Assembly: GCF_038595065.1 (NCBI RefSeq)
Contig: NZ_CP152003.1
Location: 662,001-726,000, forward strand
Source: Sutcliffiella sp. FSL R7-0096
Lineage (GTDB): Bacteria; Bacillota; Bacilli; Bacillales; Bacillaceae_I
Direction: 5' to 3'
DNA length: 64,000 nucleotides
Below are positions 26,870-36,027 of the stretch, in pieces. The stretch's first letter is position 1, and each line of letters opens with the position of its first letter. The notes beneath the pieces were generated by a model. The model was not told where the DNA came from. It ran no database searches and worked only from the letters and a program-made list of their open reading frames with translations. Both the position numbers and the translations under genes were made by a program.

Positions 26870-27094
26870 GTGAATATTGATTATAATGATCAAAGAAGAA
26901 TCATTGGCCCAGGCTTTGGTTTTGGCCGCCCTGGCTTTGGCCGTCCAGGTTTTGGATTCGGACGTCCGGGCTTTGGTTTCGGTCTTCCGTTTATAACAGG
27001 TTTGGCAGCGGGTGCATTATTAAGACCAAGACCATATCCGTACTATTATCCATATCCGCCTTACCCATATCCACCGTATCCTTACTATTATTAA
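26870..27094 (+). CDS. Small Gly-Phe-Arg-Pro repeat and Pro-Tyr-rich protein
   Basis: A GTG at 26870 with AGGGAG upstream gives 74 residues; a longer frame to 26828 lacks a site. After a short polar head (NIDYNDQRRIIGPG) come repeats of GFGRPGFGRPGFGFG, a hydrophobic stretch LPFITGLAAGALL and a tail of Tyr-Pro repeats (RPYPYYYPYPPYPYP). This composition is typical of small spore-coat or surface-associated Bacillus proteins. The role is inferred. A terminator follows directly. Confidence 0.72.
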   Translation: MNIDYNDQRRIIGPGFGFGRPGFGRPGFGFGRPGFGFGLPFITGLAAGALLRPRPYPYYYPYPPYPYPPYPYYY

Positions 27095-27114
27095 TTTACG
27101 AACATGAAACATTC

Positions 27115-27151
27115 CACTCCCTAACTGCGTAGACATGTAGGGAGTGTTTTT
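27115..27151 (+). terminator. Terminator after the Gly-Phe-rich protein gene
   Basis: CACTCCCTA (27115-27123) pairs exactly with TAGGGAGTG (27138-27146), followed by TTTTTA. Confidence 0.82.
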
Positions 27152-27385
27152 ATTAGAGGATAATGGGTCTAGGCATGTGCTGTGTGGATCAAGGAAATAA
27201 ATGAGTTTTAAATAGCATGCGCATTTTTAAGTGAGAAGCTAGCACTTCTTAGTTAGCTATGTGACCGGACGGGTTTCTTTGAAAAGAGGAATGCGTCTTT
27301 TTTTTTGAGGAAAAGATTGAATAGTGAGAATTATTTTGGGATGATTAATGATAAGTGTGATGTGAATATGAAGGAGGAAGATAAT

Positions 27386-27739
27386 ATGTTATTTATGTTG
27401 ATTGTCAAAGCCTCAAAGAATTCGGAAACCGGAAACCGTCCGAACCCTGAATTGAATGAAGCCATGACGAGGTACAATGAGGAATTGGTGAAGGCAGGCG
27501 TCCGGGTGATGGCGAAAGGTCTTCATCCCAGTTCAAACGGGATTCGCATTTCGTTTCCAAATCCAGGAGGCGAGCCGGTTGTGACAGAGGGTCCATTTAC
27601 TGAAACGAGCGATTTGGTTGCCGGTTTTATTTTAATTGATGTGAAGTCGAAGGAAGAAGCCATCGAGTGGGCGATGCGGATGCCGGACCCACAAGGATTT
27701 GGGGAAGGGCAGATCGAATTGCGTCAGGTGTTTGAGTGA
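27386..27739 (+). CDS. YciI/DGPF-domain protein
   Basis: ATG 27386 follows AAGGAGG at 8 bases and gives 117 residues; an in-frame ATG at 27305 has no good site. The fold is the YCII-related type (MLFMLIVKASKNSE at the start, VVTEGPFTETSDLVAGFILIDV in the middle, EWAMRMPDPQGFGEGQIELR at the end), the DGPFAETKE group often fused or linked to ECF sigma factors. No sigma factor gene is adjacent. Function unknown beyond the fold. Confidence 0.85.
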   Translation: MLFMLIVKASKNSETGNRPNPELNEAMTRYNEELVKAGVRVMAKGLHPSSNGIRISFPNPGGEPVVTEGPFTETSDLVAGFILIDVKSKEEAIEWAMRMPDPQGFGEGQIELRQVFE

Positions 27740-27834
27740 GGAGTTTCGACCAAAGATAAGCGGCGTGCACGATAACTTGTGAATCGAGAATCACCGTGCC
27801 CGCCCACTCAACTTCCCTTTCTCTCTGACTGCTC

Positions 27835-27865
27835 TTGAAAATGATAATCGTTTTCAATTATAATG
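27835..27865 (+). promoter_or_regulatory. Fur box within the promoter of the AraC-type regulator gene
   Basis: TTGAAAATGATAATCGTTTTCAA (27835-27857) is a near-perfect dyad of the Fur 7-1-7 type. The same segment offers a -35 TTGAAA (27835) and a -10 TATAAT (27859-27864) with 18-bp spacing, so bound Fur would cover the promoter. The regulator gene starts at 27897. Confidence 0.85.
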
Positions 27866-27896
27866 TTGGTAGGAAAGAAGGGAGTAACATTCTTTT

Positions 27897-29444
27897 ATGC
27901 TGAACGATCAACCTATTGATTTTTATAAGACTGTTAGATTTAATTTGCGTGAGGGCCAGTCGAAAGCCTTCAATAAAGATTGCGATTATTATTATATTCT
28001 GTATGTTTCATCAGGTAATGCCATTTTAGATAATGGGGGACAAGTGATAAGGGTAGAGGAGGGCAAAAGTTACTTTCTCACCGATACTTGCGAGCTCACA
28101 TCAGCTGCTTCAGACCTTTTGACGGTGTATTATCTTTCATGGCCAAAAGAAGGGGACATGATTTCTGGATTCCTATCAGGTCGGCTTGCGGAACAGGCAC
28201 CAGTAAAAATGATGGCTTTGTGGGAAGAATTGCGGAAATGGAACAAAGGAAAAACGATCTCGGCAAGATGCAGATTTCAGTCCCTGCTTTGGGAAATGCT
28301 ATCCTTTCTGACAGATGATGCGGAAGTGGACAGAATGGCAGAAGCGGCGGAATTGCTCCGTAACAACTTGTCCAAGCCATTCACGGTGGCAGAGCTTGCA
28401 TCTAAAATGAATATGAGTCCAGTTTCATTTTCGAGGGCATTTCGTAAAAGCACCGGAATGGCGCCGAAGGAATATTTAAATGTGGAGAGGATGAAGGCTG
28501 CTAAAACACTGATGCTCCAAAAGAAAGGAATTACCGCCAAGGAAGTGGCACTCCAAATTGGACTGCAGGATGAGTTTTATTTCAGCCGTCTTTTTAAAAA
28601 CAAAGAAGGCATGCCACCATCGCTTTTCATGAAAAGGGCGAAGGAAAGGATCGCGGTTGTCAGCCAGCTGTTTTTGCAGGATCACCTACTCGCACTTGGT
28701 GTCCAGCCCGTGGCAGCTCCATCCTATCCAACCATGTATCCCGCAAGCAGTGGGGTGCCAAGCTATCTTCAACAAGGGCTGGAAGGAACTAAGCTGCTGA
28801 ATGCGGAAAAACCGTTTCAGCCGGAGGATATCCTTTTGTCTCAGCCAGATTGCATCATCAAAACACCTCTACATAATCATCAGCTCCAAAATGTACTGCT
28901 TTCCCAGCAGGATCGTGTCCATCATATGCCATTCAAGCAAGATTGGCGGGAGTATCTGTATGAGATTGCATCGATGGTAGGGTGTGAAAGCCGTGCCGAA
29001 TCGATAGATAAAGATATTCACTGTCTGGAGTGTAAAGTGCGGGATGAACTGTGCCCGTTAACCAAAAATGGGAGTTGGGCAGTCATATGGATTCGCCCGG
29101 AAGAAATTCGTCTTTACGGGCAGGGAAATCATGCCTTGCTTGATCTTCTTTTTCAAGGCCTTGGATTCCAGCCGCACCCTGACTTGCATGGGGAAGGCTA
29201 CCGGATTGTCAGTCTAAAGGATATAGCGGCATTAAACCCTGACAAGCTTCTTATTTTATGGAGCCATGAAAGGGATGTATGGAGAACGGCCCATACCCCA
29301 GAATGGAATGAGATCCGTGCTGTCCAATCAGGAGAGGTTTATTATCCTGAAAGTCATGAGTGGGACCCGTGGGGGCCGTTGGGAAGGAAGAGTATGCTCG
29401 AGGAGTTTTCCTCCAGCATGTTCAAAGCCAGGTTAAAAGCATAG
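27897..29444 (+). CDS. AraC-type activator fused to a siderophore-binding-like domain (Btr-like)
   Basis: The 515-residue protein has three parts: an N-terminal cupin-like region (about 1-150), a double AraC helix-turn-helix (about 155-255: FTVAELASKMNMSPVSFSRA, then KEVALQIGLQDEFYFSRLFK) and a C-terminal periplasmic-binding-protein domain (about 260-510: ALGVQPVAAPSYPTMYP, PDCIIKTPLHNHQL). This is the layout of Bacillus Btr (YbbB), which senses bacillibactin and activates its uptake genes. Here it precedes the petrobactin operon and is itself Fur-boxed, so it may sense petrobactin or its iron complex (inference). No signal peptide is present, as expected for a cytoplasmic regulator. Confidence 0.88.
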   Translation: MLNDQPIDFYKTVRFNLREGQSKAFNKDCDYYYILYVSSGNAILDNGGQVIRVEEGKSYFLTDTCELTSAASDLLTVYYLSWPKEGDMISGFLSGRLAEQAPVKMMALWEELRKWNKGKTISARCRFQSLLWEMLSFLTDDAEVDRMAEAAELLRNNLSKPFTVAELASKMNMSPVSFSRAFRKSTGMAPKEYLNVERMKAAKTLMLQKKGITAKEVALQIGLQDEFYFSRLFKNKEGMPPSLFMKRAKERIAVVSQLFLQDHLLALGVQPVAAPSYPTMYPASSGVPSYLQQGLEGTKLLNAEKPFQPEDILLSQPDCIIKTPLHNHQLQNVLLSQQDRVHHMPFKQDWREYLYEIASMVGCESRAESIDKDIHCLECKVRDELCPLTKNGSWAVIWIRPEEIRLYGQGNHALLDLLFQGLGFQPHPDLHGEGYRIVSLKDIAALNPDKLLILWSHERDVWRTAHTPEWNEIRAVQSGEVYYPESHEWDPWGPLGRKSMLEEFSSSMFKARLKA

Positions 29445-29458
29445 TAGTTTTGCTTTCG

Positions 29459-29725
29459 ACGGATGAAGACCTCAATAGCTTAGAAGTTGAGGTGGAAAGG
29501 TCCTCATAGAGCGGATGAAGACCTCACTAGCATGAAAATTGAGTTGGAAAGGTCCTCATAGAGCGGATGAAGACCTCACTAGCATGAAAATTGAGGTGAA
29601 AAGGTCCTCATAGAGCGGATGAAGACCTCACTAGCGTAAAAATTGAAGTAAAAAGGTCTTCATAGCACTCATGAAGACCTTTTTAGCGTGAAAATCGAAG
29701 CACTAAGGTCTTGATTACGCTTATG
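29459..29725. repeat. Tandem array of 52-bp hairpin repeats, about five copies
   Basis: ATGAAG recurs at 29463, 29515, 29567, 29619 and 29671, an exact 52-bp period, with a last degenerate match (ATGG) at 29723. Copies 2 and 3 are almost identical and outer copies decay. Each unit begins ATGAAGACCT and ends AGGTCCTCAT, an imperfect inverted repeat with a loop of about 22 bases, so each can form a stem-loop. There are no unique spacers. It lies between the regulator gene stop and the asb promoter region. Confidence 0.9.
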
Positions 29726-29831
29726 GAAAAAATCTTCTCCTATAGAAAACTGGCTATGAAGATTTACAACAGTATTAAACTGAACTAGAAGTCGTTTGCA
29801 CGTTTTTTTTCATCCGACATTCATTTTCTCC

Positions 29832-29847
29832 ATGCAACAAGTTGCAT
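29832..29847. promoter_or_regulatory. Palindrome upstream of the asb operon, possible activator site
   Basis: ATGCAAC-AA-GTTGCAT is an exact 7-2-7 inverted repeat, 21 bases before the first Fur box. It could be an operator for a regulator such as the Btr-like protein upstream, but AraC-type sites are usually direct repeats, so the link is weak. Confidence 0.35.
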
Positions 29848-29867
29848 TTGTCCATGTTCAGCATCGT

Positions 29868-29898
29868 TGATAATGATTATCATTGAGAATGAATTTCA
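29868..29898 (+). promoter_or_regulatory. Two overlapping-phase Fur boxes upstream of asbA
   Basis: TGATAATGATTATCA (29868-29882) is a perfect 7-1-7 Fur box. TGAGAATGAATTTCA (29884-29898) follows immediately as a second, weaker one. Together they would load adjacent Fur dimers. Confidence 0.92.
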
Positions 29899-29957
29899 AT
29901 ATCCTATCAAACATCAATGAGCGTAAATATATCAAATCAAATTTTTTTAACCAGTAG

Positions 29958-29972
29958 TGAGAATGGTTATCA
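29958..29972 (+). promoter_or_regulatory. Promoter-proximal Fur box of the asb operon
   Basis: TGAGAATGGTTATCA is a good 7-1-7 Fur box 38 bases before the asbA start. With the pair at 29868 it predicts tight iron repression of the operon. Confidence 0.88.
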
Positions 29973-30009
29973 ATTACTAGGTCTAAAGACTCGGTGAAAG
30001 GATGGAATT

Positions 30010-31836
30010 ATGCATCAATCAGCCAAACAAATTGCAGAAAATGCAACGTTTCAAGCTTTTATAAATAGTTACTTAAAAGAAGTGGACTGCGGAAATTGGA
30101 TGGGCATGAAGGAATGGGTGCGGGAGCAGAAACCATCCATGACGCTATCAGGGGAGTCGGTAGTGGAGATGGAACTACCAGGGCAGTCTGCCACCTTTGC
30201 GGTGGAAGTGATGTACCGATCGCAAACAGGCAGGCATCGACTTGGATTTGTTCTTAAATATTGTGACCGAAGCCGCGAATGGGTTCCCCAAGACAGGCTG
30301 CCGATGATGATCGCCCTTATCCATGAGCTCCACCTGATGGCCAAATCAAATGGGTGCCACGAACTTGCATCCCATTATGATGAACTGGTGCTCAGGCTGA
30401 TTGAGAGCTACCAGACGATGGCGACTTACATAGAAACTAGAAGGGAAGATGGAATGAGCCTTTATTCTGAAGATAGCTCTTTCCTGGAAGCCGAGCAATC
30501 GCTGTTGTTTGGTCACTGGCTCCACCCCACACCAAAGAGCAGGCAGGGAATGGCTGGCTGGCAGCATCCAAGCTATGCCCCGGAGTTGAAAGGCCGTTTT
30601 CAGCTGCACTATTTTCAACTAGACCGGGAGATGGTGAGGGAAGGGTCCAATGATATGAGACGTGCGAGCGACATGATTCTCCATTCCTTATCGAAATGGC
30701 TGCCGCAGCTCACTGTACCGCAACATGCTTGTCTCATTCCAATCCACCCTCTTCAGGCACAATGGCTGCTTCAGCAGGATTATGTCAAAAAGGCGATGGA
30801 AAAGAATCTCATCAAGGATCTTGGGCCAATGGGGGCTTATTATTCAGCCACCTCTTCGATCAGAACCGTTTACCATCCTGATGAAGAATGGATGTACAAA
30901 TTCTCCGTTCCGGTAAAAATTACGAACTCTTTACGAACGAATCGACTCCATGAGCTAAGGGCGGGTACAGAAATAGCGAAGCTGATGGAAAAAGTGCGTT
31001 TTACGGAAAAATATCCAAGGTTCCGGATGATTGAAGATCCTGCCTATATTACTGCTCAATTTCCGGGAAAAAAAGAGTCGGGATTCGAGGTCATCATTCG
31101 ATCCAATCCATTCCCGGAAGGAAAAGACAAAGGCATCAGCACGATCGCGGCATTGGTGCAGGACCCTCTGCCAAATGAAAGTTCAAGATTGAAGCAGACA
31201 ATCGATAGGCTTTCGCAATCAAAGCGGCGCACACTTGAGGATGTAAGCATGGATTGGTTCGAGAAGTATTGGAAATGTTCGATTGAGCCACTTATCCGTT
31301 TGTATGACGAACACGGAATTGCGCTCGAGGCCCATCAGCAGAATAGTGTCCTCGACCTTACATCTGGCTATCCCGAAGCGTATTACTACCGCGATAATCA
31401 GGGGTATTATCTATCAAACTCTTATAGGGGAATTTTACATGAGCAACTTCCGTCCCTGGAAGAATGTCCGGAGCTTTTTTATGAGGATGCGCTCATTCAG
31501 GAAAGGTTTACGTACTACCTTTTTATGAATCAGCTATTTTCGGTCATTTGCCGCTTTGGTCAGGAAGGCCTCCTGAGTGAAGATAGGTTACTTGCATGGT
31601 GCCACCAACAGCTTACTCGACTGGAATTGGAGCTCACAGGACAAGGGAGAGCATTTATCCGCCATATACTCCATTCCGAGAAACTGTCCTATAAAGCCAA
31701 TCTGTTAACCCGTTTTCATGATGTGGATGAGCTGATGGCGGAGAATGAACAAGCCGTTTACACCTATATCCCCAATCCCTTTACCCTTGTGAAGGAGGAA
31801 GAGAACTATGCAGAAGCTGCAACCGCTGCCGTCTAG
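30010..31836 (+). CDS. asbA: AsbA, petrobactin NIS synthetase (IucA/IucC family)
   Basis: The 608-residue length and motifs match NRPS-independent siderophore synthetases: IPIHPLQAQW (His about 246), the SSIRTVY and FSVPVKITNSLRT ATP/citrate region and ALEAHQQNSVLDL (His about 442). Family knowledge from Bacillus anthracis: AsbA adenylates citrate and condenses it with spermidine. It is first in a tight six-gene order identical to asbABCDEF, which makes the assignment firm. The start at 30010 has AAAGGATGG upstream. Iron control is predicted from the three Fur boxes. Confidence 0.95.
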   Translation: MHQSAKQIAENATFQAFINSYLKEVDCGNWMGMKEWVREQKPSMTLSGESVVEMELPGQSATFAVEVMYRSQTGRHRLGFVLKYCDRSREWVPQDRLPMMIALIHELHLMAKSNGCHELASHYDELVLRLIESYQTMATYIETRREDGMSLYSEDSSFLEAEQSLLFGHWLHPTPKSRQGMAGWQHPSYAPELKGRFQLHYFQLDREMVREGSNDMRRASDMILHSLSKWLPQLTVPQHACLIPIHPLQAQWLLQQDYVKKAMEKNLIKDLGPMGAYYSATSSIRTVYHPDEEWMYKFSVPVKITNSLRTNRLHELRAGTEIAKLMEKVRFTEKYPRFRMIEDPAYITAQFPGKKESGFEVIIRSNPFPEGKDKGISTIAALVQDPLPNESSRLKQTIDRLSQSKRRTLEDVSMDWFEKYWKCSIEPLIRLYDEHGIALEAHQQNSVLDLTSGYPEAYYYRDNQGYYLSNSYRGILHEQLPSLEECPELFYEDALIQERFTYYLFMNQLFSVICRFGQEGLLSEDRLLAWCHQQLTRLELELTGQGRAFIRHILHSEKLSYKANLLTRFHDVDELMAENEQAVYTYIPNPFTLVKEEENYAEAATAAV

Positions 31837-33538
31837 TAAGGTGGGAAAACGGATAGTCCGACAGCTGCTCGAGGCAATCCTTTTTGAAGGGTTGATGGAT
31901 ATGGAAAAAACAGCTCCCAAGCTGGATGACTCTCTAGTAACCTTCACCATTTTCGGAAAAGGACGGACCTACAGCTGCGAGGGGAAAATCACTGCGTTTG
32001 ACCGGGTGCGAATAAAAGAGGAAAGCATCCGCACCTTGCGTCCTGATGGCTCTAGCACAGTAACCAGGATGGAAGAATTGGTGGAAGACCTTGTATCAGA
32101 TCCTGAGAAAAAGAACTTGCTTATTCGTGAGCTTGCCCAAACAGCCTTACTGGTGGAGTGGAATGAAGCGAATCTCTTAGCACCCCTCTCCAGGCGGGCA
32201 TTCCCATACGAAGAACTGGAATCGGAGATATGGGAAGGGCATCCGTATCATCCTTGTTTCAAGGCAAGGACCGGTTTTACGCTCAAAGATCATGCTGCAT
32301 TTGGACCCGAAGCAAGGCAGTCATTTAGCCTGCAATGGGCGGCTGTCAGACGGGAGCACAGCAAGATTGTACTCCTAGAGGATGAGAAGGACTTCTGGGA
32401 AAGGGAGCTCGGAACTTCCGTGTTCAATCAGATGCTTGCTGAACTACAAGAGCGAGGCAAAGATTTTCAAGAATACACGTTTCTGCCGATCCACCCGTGG
32501 CAGGTGCAAGTTGCACAGGATGAGATGGACAAAGGGGAGATTGTTCTTATAAAAACGACAGGGGATCCTTACCGGGCAACACAGTCCGTCCGAACACTAT
32601 GGAATGTGTCGAATCCTGAGAAAGCGCATGTCAAACTGTCGATGAACATGGTAAATACCTCATCGCTAAGAACCTTGGACACGCACGCCATCTGTGCGGC
32701 ACCTCCCATCTCAAAATGGATCGCGGATACGGTGGAAAGGGATCATTTCTTAAAAGAAGAGGCTTCCTTCATCGTTTTGAAGGAATATGCGGGGGTGGCC
32801 TATCAACCTTCTGAAAAGACGGAAATTAAGCTTGGAGCCATTTGGCGAGAAAGTATCCGGCTTTACATGGAAGAGGAAGAGGAGGCTGTGCCTTTTACGG
32901 CCTTGCCCTTGATTGAGCGGGATGGCTTACCGTTTTTGGATGACTGGCTGAAGCGCTATGGAACCGAAAACTGGTTGAAGAGATTGATCGAAGTAAGTGT
33001 GGTGCCGGTCTGGCATTTGCTTGTCTCCCATGGTATTGCCGTGGAGGCACATGCACAAAATATGATTCTATTACATAAGAATGGCTGGCCAACCCGTGTT
33101 GCCCTGAGGGATTTTCACGACAGCACAGAGTATCATCATGCATTTTTGAAAGAACCGAACAGAGTCCCGGATTTTTCAAGGATACATGAGCAGTTTAAAA
33201 AAGGAGAACCTGACGAGTATTATTGGATGTCTTCTGTGGAAGCCTTGAGAGAGCTTGTGATGGATACGTTGTTTGTTTTTCATTTGAGTGAATGGTCCTT
33301 TGCACTACAGGAGCAGTATGGATATAGCGAGGAAAGATTCTGGGAGATGGTACAGGAAGCAATAGCCGGGCACTTGAACCGCTATCCTGAATTACTATGC
33401 AGGAATAGCATGCTTGAGCATACGGCACCTACCATCTATGCCGAGTCGCTTCTGAAAAGGAAGACCCGAAGTGAAGAGGTTGGCGGATTACGCCATCTTG
33501 TCACAAATTCTTTAGCAGATAGCAAAAAGGAGAGTTGA
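31808..33538 (+). CDS. asbB: AsbB, petrobactin NIS synthetase (IucA/IucC family)
   Basis: ATG 31808 lies inside the end of asbA (29-base overlap) behind AAGGAGG. The 576-residue protein has FLPIHPWQVQVA (His about 229), KLSMNMVNTSSLRT and AVEAHAQNMILLH (His about 415), the standard NIS synthetase set. In petrobactin synthesis AsbB performs the second citrate-polyamine condensation, alternating with AsbA. The C-terminal ferric reductase-like transporter segment of IucA/C proteins is present. The overlap predicts translational coupling. Confidence 0.95.
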   Translation: MQKLQPLPSSKVGKRIVRQLLEAILFEGLMDMEKTAPKLDDSLVTFTIFGKGRTYSCEGKITAFDRVRIKEESIRTLRPDGSSTVTRMEELVEDLVSDPEKKNLLIRELAQTALLVEWNEANLLAPLSRRAFPYEELESEIWEGHPYHPCFKARTGFTLKDHAAFGPEARQSFSLQWAAVRREHSKIVLLEDEKDFWERELGTSVFNQMLAELQERGKDFQEYTFLPIHPWQVQVAQDEMDKGEIVLIKTTGDPYRATQSVRTLWNVSNPEKAHVKLSMNMVNTSSLRTLDTHAICAAPPISKWIADTVERDHFLKEEASFIVLKEYAGVAYQPSEKTEIKLGAIWRESIRLYMEEEEEAVPFTALPLIERDGLPFLDDWLKRYGTENWLKRLIEVSVVPVWHLLVSHGIAVEAHAQNMILLHKNGWPTRVALRDFHDSTEYHHAFLKEPNRVPDFSRIHEQFKKGEPDEYYWMSSVEALRELVMDTLFVFHLSEWSFALQEQYGYSEERFWEMVQEAIAGHLNRYPELLCRNSMLEHTAPTIYAESLLKRKTRSEEVGGLRHLVTNSLADSKKES

Positions 33539-33539
33539 G

Positions 33540-34775
33540 ATGTTTTTTGTAAATGATCAGTATTACACACTGGATGATTTGGAAAGGCAATATAGAGAGT
33601 TTGAAAAAATTCCATATTTAAAAGATTGCCGGAATAGAAGATTGGCAGTTTGCATGCCGGATGTCTTTCAATGGCTTGCACTTTGTTTATTTGTGCGCAA
33701 AAAAGGGGGATCCATCGTGCCGATCCATCCTTCCGTACCAAAGGAAGGGGCGATCCGGATGGCGAAGTCGGCAGGAAGCCATTTCTTGTTTTTTGAAAAT
33801 ATCGACTCCCCCCTCCACCTGGCAGATCAACAAAACGAAAGGGAAGGCGTACTGGTGCAAATGAGCTCTGGTACGACCGGGTCTCCTAAATGCATCGAAC
33901 GTACATGGGATTCAATTGAGACCGAGCTTGAAAGCTATGTATCTGTATTGTCGCTTGATCAGGATACCACGTCCATCGTTGCCTGCCCGGTCACCCATTC
34001 CTATGGCTTGATCTGCGGGGTGTTTGCCTGCATGAGGCGCGGGGCGGAACCGGTCATTCTGACAAATATGAATCCAAAATATGTGCTTAAAAAGCTGAAG
34101 GAACATCCTAAGCATATTCTCTATGGAGCACCTGCACTCTTGTATATCTTATCGAGCCTGGTCCGTGATGATCAACGGTTTGATGCGGTGATGACATCAG
34201 GCACCCTCATGCCTTCAGCATGGCTTGCGGCATTAAAGAACGTTTCCAATCGCGTGTCTCAACAATACGGCTGCTCGGAAGCTGGATGTGTGGCTATACA
34301 GCCGGATGTGAGCGACTCGTGTGACATGGGCTATGCCCTTCCACATCTGAAGGTGGAGGCCGGAACCGTGGATGCTCCTGGTGAAATCATCATTCATGAC
34401 AAGGAGAAAACCATCCATACAAAAGACCTTGGTTATCTGGAAAACGGAATATTGTCCTTTCTGGCAAGGATGGATGACACCATCAATGTGGCTGGCTTGA
34501 ACGTCTACCCGCAGGAAGTGGAGGACGTTTTGATGGCAGAGCCAAGGATCCAAGAGGCGGTTGTGTATAAAAAGGTCCATCCGCTTTCAGGGGAAAGAGT
34601 ATGTGCACAGTATGTCTGCTCCGCTCCAATAGAGGAGCAGGAGTTACGGGAATGGTGCAGGGATTATCTCGCTCCCTATCAAGTACCGATGGAATTCATC
34701 GAGGTGGAAGCAATCGAGAAGCTGCCAAACGGCAAGATCAGCCGAAAAATGCTTGGTGAAGGGGTGTTGGCATGA
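33540..34775 (+). CDS. asbC: AsbC, 3,4-dihydroxybenzoate-AMP ligase
   Basis: The 411-residue adenylate-forming enzyme is shorter than acyl-CoA synthetases, as AsbC is. The phosphate loop MSSGTTGSPKCIE is at residues 108-120, QQYGCSEAG is the A5 motif, and ARMDDTINVAGLNVYPQEVE and LPNGKISRK are the C-terminal core motifs. It activates 3,4-dihydroxybenzoate and loads the carrier AsbD. The gene starts one base after the asbB stop with AAAAAGGAGAG as its site, and its stop overlaps asbD (ATGA). Confidence 0.94.
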   Translation: MFFVNDQYYTLDDLERQYREFEKIPYLKDCRNRRLAVCMPDVFQWLALCLFVRKKGGSIVPIHPSVPKEGAIRMAKSAGSHFLFFENIDSPLHLADQQNEREGVLVQMSSGTTGSPKCIERTWDSIETELESYVSVLSLDQDTTSIVACPVTHSYGLICGVFACMRRGAEPVILTNMNPKYVLKKLKEHPKHILYGAPALLYILSSLVRDDQRFDAVMTSGTLMPSAWLAALKNVSNRVSQQYGCSEAGCVAIQPDVSDSCDMGYALPHLKVEAGTVDAPGEIIIHDKEKTIHTKDLGYLENGILSFLARMDDTINVAGLNVYPQEVEDVLMAEPRIQEAVVYKKVHPLSGERVCAQYVCSAPIEEQELREWCRDYLAPYQVPMEFIEVEAIEKLPNGKISRKMLGEGVLA

Positions 34776-35047
34776 CAAGGCAAGAATTAGTGCAGGTCTT
34801 ACATGAAATTATGCAGCACCATTTAAAGCTGCCTGCCATGGAGGCTTTTCATGAAGATGCCCGTTTAAATGAAGATTTGTATATGGATTCCATCATGATC
34901 CTGCAAATGATCCTTCATTTGGAAGTGGACCTTGGTTTTGAGATTCCGGATGAAATGCTTGTGTCAAAAGACTTCCGGACAGTGGGAAGCTTGGCCGATT
35001 TTCTTATACAACAGCAAAAGCCGGTATCAAAGGAGGGAATCCTATGA
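34772..35047 (+). CDS. asbD: AsbD, aryl carrier protein
   Basis: The 91-residue protein is a phosphopantetheine carrier: NEDLYMDSIMILQMILHLEV places the prosthetic-group Ser at about residue 40 in the DS motif, followed by an acidic recognition helix and DLGFEIPDEM. It holds 3,4-dihydroxybenzoate as a thioester between AsbC and AsbE. Both ends overlap the neighbouring genes by four bases. Confidence 0.93.
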   Translation: MTRQELVQVLHEIMQHHLKLPAMEAFHEDARLNEDLYMDSIMILQMILHLEVDLGFEIPDEMLVSKDFRTVGSLADFLIQQQKPVSKEGIL

Positions 35048-36027
35048 TCAAAGTCCATTGCTTTGTAAGCTGTGTGTGCGAGGCCGTAAAAAAGAAGGAT
35101 GGTGCCGATCACAGGCCCTATTATTTTGGGGTATGGGATGCTGATTTTGATGTGTTGGAAAATGGCGTCCTGACCTATCACTCCCAGCGGATCGACCATG
35201 ATTTTTTCCACCAATGGTATGAAATGCTGTATGGCATCAAGCTACATAAATGGTATGACGAACATAAAAGCAAACAGGAAAACATAGAGGAAATGCTGAG
35301 ACTGCTCAAAAATAAGCAGGCTGATCAATATGTAATGGTCATGCTGGACTTGTCCAAGCTGCCGGAACGGGAGAATAAATTCCATCAAAGCCCATTTCCT
35401 CATTATGTAATGCTCGAAATGACAGAGAACGATGAAGAGTGGATGATGTATGATCCGGACTTTCGCTGGGAAGGGGTGCTTTCAAAAGATCGTATCCTCA
35501 CTGCCATCGAGGACCCATCTGCAAAGGGTGGTTATTTCTTTGATGCATCGAGCCTCATCGTGCCATCCTCAGAAACGGTGGAAGCGTATTTCAACACATG
35601 CATCAAGCATGGCAGTAACCCGATGACAGAGGCGCTCCGTAAGATAATCGACCTGCACACTGCCGGAGATGACAGGTTTCCCCATTCAGGACTGACACTG
35701 GCTTTACGGGAGCTGCCCGTTCTCGCCATCCGAAAATACGCCTATGAACATGCCTTTGCTTATTTCTGGAAAGCACTTCAGTATGACGAGGAAAGCTTTG
35801 AAGCTTGGTGCGATGATATCGAAAGGCTTGTGAAAGGCTATACGGCAATCCAATATCGGGCCATGAAGCTTGCCATGACCGGAAACATGCTTTTAAAAGA
35901 CGAGATTTCTGCAAAGCTTGAAGAACAAGATCTCTTGGAATTCAAGATTAAGAGAGGTTTACAGGAAAGCTTTGAGGCCTGGGTAAAACAGGAGCAATCC
36001 CAACACATGAAGGAGGCAATTCTATGA
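35044..36027 (+). CDS. asbE: AsbE, 3,4-dihydroxybenzoyl transfer to spermidine
   Basis: The 327-residue protein sits exactly where asbE lies in known petrobactin operons and has the size of AsbE. It has few motifs from memory (KVHCFVSCVCEAVKKK at the start, MLEMTENDEEWMMYDPDFRW in the middle). Known role: moves the dihydroxybenzoyl group from AsbD to an amine of spermidine or its citryl derivative. Assignment rests mainly on operon position, length and overall resemblance. Confidence 0.9.
   Translation: MIKVHCFVSCVCEAVKKKDGADHRPYYFGVWDADFDVLENGVLTYHSQRIDHDFFHQWYEMLYGIKLHKWYDEHKSKQENIEEMLRLLKNKQADQYVMVMLDLSKLPERENKFHQSPFPHYVMLEMTENDEEWMMYDPDFRWEGVLSKDRILTAIEDPSAKGGYFFDASSLIVPSSETVEAYFNTCIKHGSNPMTEALRKIIDLHTAGDDRFPHSGLTLALRELPVLAIRKYAYEHAFAYFWKALQYDEESFEAWCDDIERLVKGYTAIQYRAMKLAMTGNMLLKDEISAKLEEQDLLEFKIKRGLQESFEAWVKQEQSQHMKEAIL

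Noticed and set aside
29459-29725. Repeat array considered as a CRISPR
   Set aside because: The 52-bp units are contiguous and near-identical with no unique spacers, and no cas genes are present.
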